NCBI GenBank assembly: GCA_035772785.1 | Contig: JAOCPU010000007.1 | Location: 624,001-688,000 of the forward strand | From: Phlebiopsis flavidoalba | Lineage: Eukaryota; Basidiomycota; Agaricomycetes; Polyporales; Phanerochaetaceae | Length of the DNA stretch: 64,000 nucleotides | Reading direction: 5' to 3' | Part shown: positions 56,479 to 64,000 of the stretch, piece after piece | Layout: every line of letters starts with the position of its first letter | Position numbering within the stretch: the first letter of the stretch is position 1 | Made by a program: the position numbers and the translations under genes | The notes under the pieces: generated by a model | Seen by the model: only the letters and a program-made list of their open reading frames with translations | Database searches by the model: none | Told to the model about the DNA's origin: nothing

Positions 56479-57359
56479 GCCCCGCAACATGTATTCCATT
56501 CCAACCGCCACAAAGGGCCTTCTTGCTACTCACCGTCTTCTGCGAGCGTGTCTGCAGCTGAGGACGGACGCGCCGTCGCTGCTCTTGCCGCGCCCGCCGA
56601 ACCACCGCGCGCCGAGCCCCGAGAGCGTGCGGGGGTCAGCGGCGCGAGCGACGGCTGCGCGAGGGCGACCTTGGAGGTTGGTGCGTTTCCGGCGAGGGTG
56701 GTCGTGGGCGGAGGGATGGAGAGAGATGAAGGAGGAGGAGTAAGGAAGGGAGTAGGAGGAGAGGGAGAGGATAGAAGACGATTCGACCGCCGCTGTTTTT
56801 CCAAGGCTGGCGCGCGCAAGGACGGCTGGCGCTGGTGCTAGGTCGTGGTCCTGGGTCCGGCCCCGTTTGCTCAAATACGCCCCGCGCGCTGGCCAATCCC
56901 CTAGACGCAGACCAGCGCCGGCCACGTTTCACCACCGGCTCTGACGCTCATCCCACCGAGACTTTCCCTGCCACAGTCGCCCCTTGACTTGCCCAACGGT
57001 CCATCAATGACACCACTATCCGGCGACCCCCCCGCAACGCCGCTCGCCATCGGCCTTGCGGCACTCGCAAGCTGCATCGCACCAACGTACCTTCTTTCTG
57101 TCCTCGCGCCGCGGGCCTTCAATCTTGTGTGTCGTCCAGATACACACACCCCCCGCACGACCGCTTTCACGCGTACTGCGTCAGTCACGACCGGCCATAG
57201 AATAGCCCGCGGTCTACTCACGCAATGGCTAATCCCCAGCCCTGCGATTTTTCCCTTTCTCCATAACCAGATGATGCACGCTTGGCCGCATTGCATTTGC
57301 ATTCTAATCCGGTATACATGTCCAGTAGTACTGAGCCACGACCACAATAGCATTCCCTT
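56479..57359. other. Intergenic region, Par32-like copy 2 / COG7 3' end
   Basis: No gene recognised. Distal promoter of the Par32-like gene plus the 3' flank of COG7. The plus strand is open over 56989-58410, but the downstream part is the shadow of COG7. Confidence 0.4.
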
Positions 57360-60060
57360 TTACCGGTGGGCCAGCCTCACGTTGCCCCACCCACGCATGC
57401 CGTCCGCCACCGCGCGCCCACAACCTCCGCCTCCACCCCATCCCTCTCCGCGCTCCCGGCGCCCCTGCTCCTCCGCCTCCACCGGCGCGCGCCACGCCCC
57501 CAGCACGCCATCCTCGACGCCCAGCCCGCGCCCGCGATCCGCGCGAGGTACCCCATGTTCCGCGGCGAGCTGCCGCCGCGCCGCGCGCGCTGATGGGCCC
57601 GCAATGGCCGGGAGCACGCGCCCCGTGAGCTCTCCGCGAGCAGCGCGCGCGCGAGCGCGGCGAGCCCCGCCGCCTCGACCGCCTCGGGCGCGAGCCCCTG
57701 CTCCTGCTGCTGCGGCCGGTGCGCAAGCGACGTGCTCCGCCGGTGGCCCTCGGGGGCCGGGAGCGGCGCGGCGAGCGCGGCGAGCAGAGCGCGGGGTCCG
57801 CGTGCGGGAGCGTGCGCAGCGAGCAAACGCGAGCGCGTCGTCCGCCGCAGTACACCTCGAACAGCCGCGGCAGGTTCAGCAGGCCTCGTCGGCCACGCGC
57901 TGCACGGGCGCGCTCGGCGACAGCGCAAGAAGCGCGGGACCACCCGCGTCGTGCACGCCCCCGCCCCCGCGCCCGCGGCTGCTCCACCGCGCCCCAGGAG
58001 GGGGAGGCGATGCGTACCCCCGCCAGCCGCCCCCGCAGCGGACGCGAGCAGACGTGTCCTGGCAGCGCGCGCTGGCACGCGCCCGCGAGCGCCCCGAGCG
58101 CGTCGTGCGTGAGCGGGGAGCAGCGGCTGCGCGGGGCGCGGCGCGCGTCGCCAGGCGGGGACGCGAGGAACGGGTCGGGCTCCGCGCGGTCGAGCAGCGC
58201 ATGGAGCGGCGCGCAGTTGAGCGTGCTCTGCGCGAGGGCCCCGCGCCGCGCGCCCCGCCGGCGCCGCAGCGCGCAGAGCATGCGCGGTCGCCGCGAGCGC
58301 CCCGCGGAGGCGCGCCTCGAACGCGGCCGTGCGCGCGTGCAGCGCGCGCGCGAGGCCTCGAGGCGCGTGCAGCAGCGCCTGGATCGCGGCCCCAGTCGCC
58401 CGGCGTGTAGTCCATGTCCGCGAGGTCGCCCGCGGCGGGCGGCGGCGGGGGGCGCCGCCTGGGTCCGCCGCGACGTCCGTCGGCGGACGCGGCGACGAAC
58501 GCCGTGAGCGAGCGCCTCGAGCGCGTTCCGACGAGCCGAGCGACGCGTACCCGTGCGTGAACGCGGCACAGCGCGCGAGCGCGTCCTCCGCGGCGGCGAA
58601 CACGTCCACCGCGCGCTCGCGCAGCACGGCGCGCGCGGTCCCCGGCCGGCTCCTCGCCGAGGATGCCCTGCAGCGCGTCCTGCAGCAGGCGGGCCTCCCA
58701 CCGCCCGTAGTCCGCTTGGAACGGCACAAACGGCTGCAGGACAGCTCGCCGTCCCCACGCGGCGCCCTACGGGGAGCCGCGAACAACCCGCTGATCGACG
58801 GCGCGCGGCCCACCGGCGCGAGAGCGACATGCGCGCTGACGAAGCGCCGCCGGTACACTTCCTTACTCCCTCTGGCGTGTGCGCGGCGCGTCGGTGGGCT
58901 CCGCCGCGGGCGCCGCGAAGCTGATTTTTTCGCGAATCTTGTCTGTCGCGGCAAGCAAAGTCGAGCGTGGCGGTAGTAGGCGGCGATGAGCTGCGGAGGG
59001 GCGCGCGCGCCGTGGTGGTCGCGCGCCGCGGCGGCGAGGCGTTCGGCGAAGCTGGGCTGCAGCGAGGCGAGCGTCGAGGTGATGACGTGGCTGACAGCGT
59101 GGCCTGGGGGTCGGGGAAGATGGCGGATATGGACGTGTGCGTTCGGTGGATGAGGCACGTTTAGAAAAACGATGCTTATCAAGAATGTAGTTGAGGAACT
59201 GAAGACAAACCTGTGTTGTGCGTGCACGCGTCTTGCCCGCAGTCTTTGAGTTGCGCGTTCTTGCCAGAAGCTCCGAGCAGGACCGGCCCTTGCGCGCAGC
59301 CGTAGTAGTAAGTTTCTTTGAACGAGGACTCGCGCTGGATGTTGGCCAAAAGAATGGAAAAGTATTGTTAGCGGGCCACGGCGACCGGCGATACGTCCTC
59401 GCGCAGTGGAACGGCCGCGACAGAGCCGCCAGAGCTGAGCGCCGGCCTCGAGCTGGTTCTGCGAGGCTCACCTGATGAGCGAACGCCGTGCTCTCGTATC
59501 TCGCGCTTAGCCCTCAAACACCACCATGCTCCGCGCCGGCTCGCGCAGCCGCTCCAGGCCGCGGGGGGGGGCGCTCGTGAACGCGCCATCTGCCCGAGCA
59601 AGCCCCCCAAGTCGCTCTCGACGCGCCGCCCCAACGCCTACCGCCACCCTCCGCGCAGCACCCTCCCGACGCCCGCGGCCATATTCGCGCGCAGTTCGCC
59701 CCGCGGCACCGCGAGCCGCGCCCACAGCAGCGGCAACGCGTCGCGACCCCCGCCTGCCTTGCTGGCCATGCACCTCGACACGCCCCCAGCGCGCTCCTTT
59801 GTCCAAGCCCCCCCCCCGCTCCACCCGCGCCCCGCGCGCTATGCGTGGCACGGTCGTACAGTCAGCCGTCGCGGCGCCCCAGAGCGAATGTCGTCCCAAC
59901 AGGACGACGCCGCCGCGCCCCGCCGTAGTCACCTCGCCCCGCCCCGAGCCTCGAGCGCGCCCAGCAGGCTGCCGCCACGCGACCGCTTCGAGGAACCTCG
60001 AAACATAACCCAAACATCACAAAAACCGACTCCCTGTCGAACACCTGGTGCATAGCGCGG
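57360..60060 (-). CDS. COG7: Conserved oligomeric Golgi complex subunit 7 (COG7)
   Basis: COG7 belongs to lobe B of the COG tether, which directs retrograde vesicle traffic in the Golgi. Recognisable blocks on the minus strand, in order, are RVESDLGGLLGQMA and RLREPARSMVVFE (about 59620-59510), then SQNQLEAG (about 59470). YFSILANIQRESSFKETYYYG-like residues span about 59370-59300 with KNAQLKDCGQD. Next are SSIFPDPQ-like residues and TSTLASLQPSFAERLAAAAR (about 59090-59030), LIAAYYRHARL, DKIREKISFAA, MSLSRR, PFQADYGRWEARLLQDALQG, AVDVFAAAEDALARCAAF and DWGRDPG. The final blocks are ALLDRAEPDPFLASPPGD, LTHDALGALAGACQRAL, LNLPRLFEVYCGG, LRTLPHADPALLAAL and, near the C-terminus, GYLARIAGALGVEDGVL, with a stop near 57360. 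The N-terminal exons could not be fixed and may reach about 60400. Very many frame breaks occur in this roughly 70% GC tract. Confidence 0.75.
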
Positions 60061-63000
60061 CGGCGTCCGCGTTTCTCGACGGGCAGAGACGGTGTTGATT
60101 CCAGGAGGACGGGGGCGTCGGCGTGTGCTTCGATCCGAGTCGAGCAGGTCTGCGGAGGTCTGTGGGAGCGGCGTCGGGTGTGTCGATGGCCTCCATATCT
60201 GTGCGTGTGTTCTTCAAGCCGTGTGGCAGAGCAAGGGGCCGGCTTGCTCACATTCGTCGACTGCGTTGTGCGGCTCGTTGGCCGGTGGTCCCGAGAATGG
60301 TTTTGTGGAGAGAAAGGTCGTCGTCGCGCTAGCAGAGTGATTGCGTCGCGCGTCAAAGTTGTGCGCAAGGGCGGGCCGCACTGCGAGTCCATCTTGACCA
60401 AAACGCCAGGTAGGTCTCAGCGTGCTCTCTAGTCTTCTGCACGCTCACGATGCTTTGCAGACGGCGAGTCGTCGTCCTTCCTAATCAGGACACACGTCGC
60501 AGATTCTGCTACTCCAACAGAAACCATGACGGCAGGTGAACCGAGTGAGGGCTCTCCCCTAGCCCCACCACCTGTCGCTCCCCAAAGGCACCTACAACAT
60601 CAAGAGCCGCGGCAAAGACCGGCAAGATCATCTACCTCGGCCGGCTGGCTCGACGAGGACACGCAGGCATGCTCCACCAAGAGCGTCCTCGTGGCTCCCC
60701 GACGACCATCAAAGTTCCGCGAGGTGCGTTCGTGCAGCGCCCCAAGGTGCAAGTGCACACTGACTCCAAGGACTGCCTGCAGTGGCAAGATCGAGGGACC
60801 TGCCGAATGGTACGTACCGCATCAAGACGTTTCACATCGCCGGGGATCCTCAGATCTTACCCGACACATGGTGTACGCCGCAGTCGTGATTCTCCTCTGG
60901 TCGACGAGCGTTGACTCTGACTGGATGATCCCTGCCTGCCGCGGACCACCGGCGAGCACAAAGTCACATGTGTGTCCACATGCGTTCTTGCGGGTCGTAG
61001 CTGTTTACCCCTAAACCACTCACCCACCTCCCACCAACAACTTTCTTCACATGCTTTGGCAAAGTGCATTGTGGCATGGCGCATCAATACGTCGTGAGCG
61101 TGGTCTGCTTCAGCGGCGTCGAGCCGGGGGCAATTCGCCGCGTGAGTGGTTGCAGTACGATCTCGTGTTTTCTCAAGCTGATGCTTTACAGCTCACTCTT
61201 GAGGCCATATGATGAAGCGAAAGGACCGAACGAGAGGAGTGTGTTAAACATCGTTACAGGAACCATATTCGCATATAGATAGGGAACTATATTGTACTGC
61301 TTACAGGACATAACACAGACGAGATTTCGTCTGGATTCTGTGGATGTCCTAACGTATCCACATAATTTTTCATTATTTCTTAAATCGGAGCGGATGGCCT
61401 TATATATCACAGATTAATGCTCAATCCTCCATCACGCTACCGTCAGACACCCCCTCACGGAGCAGACTGCTGTCTCAACCTATACGACAGCTGAGCTTCC
61501 ATCCAACTATCATTGCCAAAAAGCGCACCCACTCTCAAACATGTCCAACTGACCCCGAGTTCGGAGTGCCGTTCACAGGGTTCTTGCCTCACGCACAGAC
61601 GATCCTATCTTCGGTATAAGACACGCACGGGCACCCCATATACTCAAGGGACTCGTCCCGGGCTCGTAGGCCGCCTGCGCGACGTACAGCAGCATGCCGC
61701 GGAATGAACCACCGCGTCTTCGGTTTTGAGATCCACTCATGCGCGCGTACGGTAGTTCCTCAGCTATCATGAATCGTCTGCGTTTGGATAGCTTTGGTGG
61801 TGTTTGGAACGGGGAGCAGCACGGGGATATTTTCGTGACGAGCGTGAAAGAGGTAGGAGGTCCGTTGCGAGGCGGGGGAGGGAAAGGTCTGTGTGGTAGG
61901 GTATAGGCAAGAGGGTTGTGGGGTACGCGAAGCGGTATTGGCTGGAGGACGGCTCCGAGTCAGGAGGTTGGCGGAGGGGAAGACGATAGTTCAGACAAGC
62001 GGTGTGTCTCGCCACCAGAATCCTGTTTCTTGTAGGATGAGAAAACGGACGGGTAGCTGGGGAGGTCAGGCTCGCACCTGAATGGCGTCCTCGCATAGTT
62101 TCTCGCACTGTCCTGTGCCGCCTTTTCCACTTGAATGACGTCCTAGCACGTGTAAGATGCCAGTTTTTCTTGCCACAGCTATCTCGTCCAGGATACAGTT
62201 CCTGGACAGTATGGCGCCGGGATCGTCGACGGAAACGGTTCTCATTCAGCATCTTGGCCCCCGTACTCGGGATCGGATCGGGGTAGTTGGTAGACCTGAG
62301 AACTGGTATACGTAAGATTTGGTAGGCATGCTAAGAAGGCCTGGACGTACCCCAATCCAGTTTATTCCCGACGGCTCATGGGTGATCAGCTAGCACGACC
62401 GCTTGCCCACAGGGGACTGGCGTCGACCGCCACCCACGCCGTCTCGAGTGTCTTGACCGCGAATACCCCATCATCCACCAGCGTTGGCTTCGAAGTCGCC
62501 ATGGTGTGTACTGCCCCCTCGGTCATCTCCAGCAGCTCCGCGTCCATTCACTTGTCTGCCTCATTTGGGATTGGGCTTCGATGACCATGAGCCTTCGTCC
62601 GGACGCTGGTTTGCTTTTATCCGCGTGCCTTTTCACCTTCTTTTCCTCAGCAGCTCCAAATGAGGTCGGCAGACCAGCCATCACACGAAGTTGCTTCGAA
62701 CCTAGGATCGGGGCAGCTTCCCGGCGTAGAAAGGAGCAGATGAAAGCGGCACAGGCAATAGCTTTCCCGATGCGAAGTGTGCCACGCCTTCGCGGACAGG
62801 TTGTCTACTGTGATCCCGTCGGTCCGGCTTCATCCGATGGCCACCAAGTTCACAGGTGGTCGGCAAACGCAAATCGACGTTGCGCGGGACAGAGTCGAAA
62901 ACGGTTCAGGCGCTGTCCTCTAGAAAACTGCGATCGGATGTTCGGGGTCCAAGGAACAGATCCACGAGAGCGTCGCTGAGGGGTTTGCTGCACGGGCTTT

Positions 63001-63410
63001 TCTGCCTCTTCCTAATGCCTTTCAAGAGCGGTGCTGGCAGTGAGATTCGAGTTTGTTGTAAACTGGGTGTTGCTCCCTTCTTAATACGGCCTTGCTTCTT
63101 GTGAGATGGAAAGCATCTCGGGACTAGTCCGCCGTGGTGAAGCTTTGTAATTATGATCTCCTGTCCTTTTACGGGTTCGAATAATATCAGTTGCACGACT
63201 TCACTGTGAAAAGTGACAGTGAGGATTAAGACGATACGATACTTCCAGCCTCTGTGAGCTGTAGGTGAGTGCGGTAGGGCAAGTCGCGTGTGCACTGTGC
63301 AACTCGCCACTGAATTGCCAGAACTGTCTGTGGATAAGATAACCACGTGGGACACCCAGCTGCACGGATGGCTTACTGATTAATAACTCCTAAAAGGGAC
63401 TTTATCTCAA
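60061..63410. other. Mostly unassigned region between COG7 and tRNA-Asp
   Basis: It includes the missing N-terminal exons and promoter of COG7 up to roughly 60.4 kb. At 60530-60870 a plus-strand reading shows two Gly-Thr-Tyr-(Asn/Arg)-Ile-Lys elements (LPKGTYNIKSR and LPNGTYRIKTFHIAG), a spacing seen in beta-trefoil lectin-like proteins, but frames are broken and support is weak. At 62350-62500 the minus strand reads TLVDDGVFAVKTLETAWVAV, which I could not place. The rest, including 61.0-62.3 kb and 62.5-63.4 kb, has no recognised content. Confidence 0.35.
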
Positions 63411-63494
63411 TCCCTGGTAGTATATCGGTTAGTACACGCGCCTGTCATCTCTGAAGGTGCGCGCGAAAGCGGGGTTCGACTCCCCGCCAGGGAG
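63411..63494 (+). tRNA. tRNA-Asp (anticodon GTC) with a short intron
   Basis: The acceptor stem TCCCTGG pairs with CCAGGGA, the D arm GTAT...GTAC contains the A box TAGTATATCGGTTAGTA, and the T arm is CGGGG-TTCGACT-CCCCG. The anticodon stem CGCGC/GCGCG encloses CTGTCA followed by extra bases, so an intron of about 10 bases (around TCTCTGAAGG) sits just 3' of the anticodon, the canonical nuclear tRNA intron position. Discriminator base G fits tRNA-Asp. A T7 run follows. Confidence 0.92.
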
Positions 63495-63497
63495 GTC

Positions 63498-63504
63498 TTT
63501 TTTT
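63498..63504 (+). terminator. Pol III terminator of tRNA-Asp
   Basis: Seven T residues start four bases after the tRNA 3' end, a standard RNA polymerase III stop. Confidence 0.85.
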
Positions 63505-64000
63505 CACCCCCAGGTTGCAGCCAAGGCCCATCGAATCTCGATTTTACGCGATCAAAATTGTACATGTGGCGTCGGCGGTCGCCATTTTGAGTAGCCCGAG
63601 CCTTGCCAAATTGCCATCACAGTTGCACCTGGCCTACCTACACCCATCTTAGGGCTCAGACAGTCGACGGTATCTTTCTTCTGCACAGTTTTGCGAGAAG
63701 TCAGAATATGTCCAGATCCGTTGGGACTCCCTCTTGTGCCCCCAAAATTCCAGAGTTTCAATCAAATTCCACGACCAATGACTATCGCATACGGCTGGAT
63801 GAAGATCCTTTTTGGAAGGTAAAGAATAACAAACTCCCAGTGGACACCAACGCGGCTTAAATGGTTGGTACGATCCGATACCTTCAAGCCGTACAAAAGT
63901 CCCCAAGACGTGTTGCCCATTGGGTTGTGTTCCTGTATTTGCTTTCATGGGCCCCTATCTCGTCAAGTCTAATAGCGACTCAAGTACAACAAAAGGCCGA
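63505..64000. other. No recognised gene at the window end
   Basis: Short open frames on both strands (85 and 99 codons) overlap each other and show no family features. A gene continuing beyond the window cannot be excluded. Confidence 0.35.

Noticed and set aside
57304..59227. Very long overlapping open frames (473, 508 and 616 codons) on both strands
   Set aside because: High GC suppresses stop codons in all frames. None reads as a protein from end to end; COG7 blocks hop among the three minus-strand frames, so the long frames are artefacts of composition plus indels.
60526..60990. Beta-trefoil lectin or protease-inhibitor gene
   Set aside because: Two GTY-(N/R)-IK elements are suggestive but sit in different frames, and no further trefoil repeat, start or splice structure could be supported.
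1..64000. CRISPR arrays, bacterial operons or phage genes
   Set aside because: No regularly spaced repeats of that type, no Shine-Dalgarno-led gene strings and abundant spliceosomal introns; the window is clearly eukaryotic.

Overview
The window reads as nuclear DNA of a basidiomycete, most likely an agaricomycete. Genes are on both strands and carry many short introns (about 50-60 nt) with GTAAGT-like donors. Several families point the same way: a DUF6533 membrane protein, TKL-type kinases using HGD instead of HRD, a tail-anchored FHA protein, DUF3602/Par32-like proteins with GRGGAGN repeats, a COG7 subunit and a CRIM-domain TORC2 subunit. No ribosomal, plasmid or phage features were seen.

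Layout. 1-5 kb: a DUF6533 membrane protein, initiator tRNA-Met and a type II haloacid dehalogenase. 5-17.5 kb is a dense housekeeping block: SIN1/AVO1-like TORC2 subunit, mitochondrial ribosomal protein uS8m diverging from a small charged protein, a long low-complexity nuclear-type protein, the scavenger decapping enzyme DcpS, and a secreted-type metallophosphoesterase. 17.5-31.5 kb is gene-poor: a decayed cytochrome P450, a TKL kinase with an altered DFG motif, an unknown membrane protein and a 3.4-kb stretch with nothing recognisable. 31.5-38.2 kb is GC-rich: an ammonium transporter, a probable mitochondrial protein and an MFS drug/amino-acid transporter. 38.4-44.6 kb is a tandem duplication (offset about 3.12-3.14 kb), each unit coding for a pseudokinase behind an N-terminal helical region, an MLKL-like layout. 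44.6-50.3 kb: an unrecognised gene, an HpcH/HpaI aldolase and the FHA tail-anchored protein. 50-60 kb is very GC-rich: two Par32/Amu1-like (DUF3602) genes and COG7. The end carries an intron-bearing tRNA-Asp.

How genes may work together. In yeast, Par32/Amu1 is the TORC1-Npr1 controlled inhibitor of Mep ammonium permeases. Here one ammonium transporter and two Par32-like genes lie within 25 kb, and all three have GATAA-type sites upstream, suggesting a nitrogen-regulated transporter/inhibitor group. The duplicated pseudokinases suggest an expanding signalling or cell-death type family.

Caveat. Almost every multi-exon gene, including essential ones (SIN1, COG7, DcpS), needs one-base frame corrections, often in homopolymers. 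I read this mainly as uncorrected indels in the assembly, so exon ends are approximate and 'CDS' entries are gene spans (start to stop, introns included).
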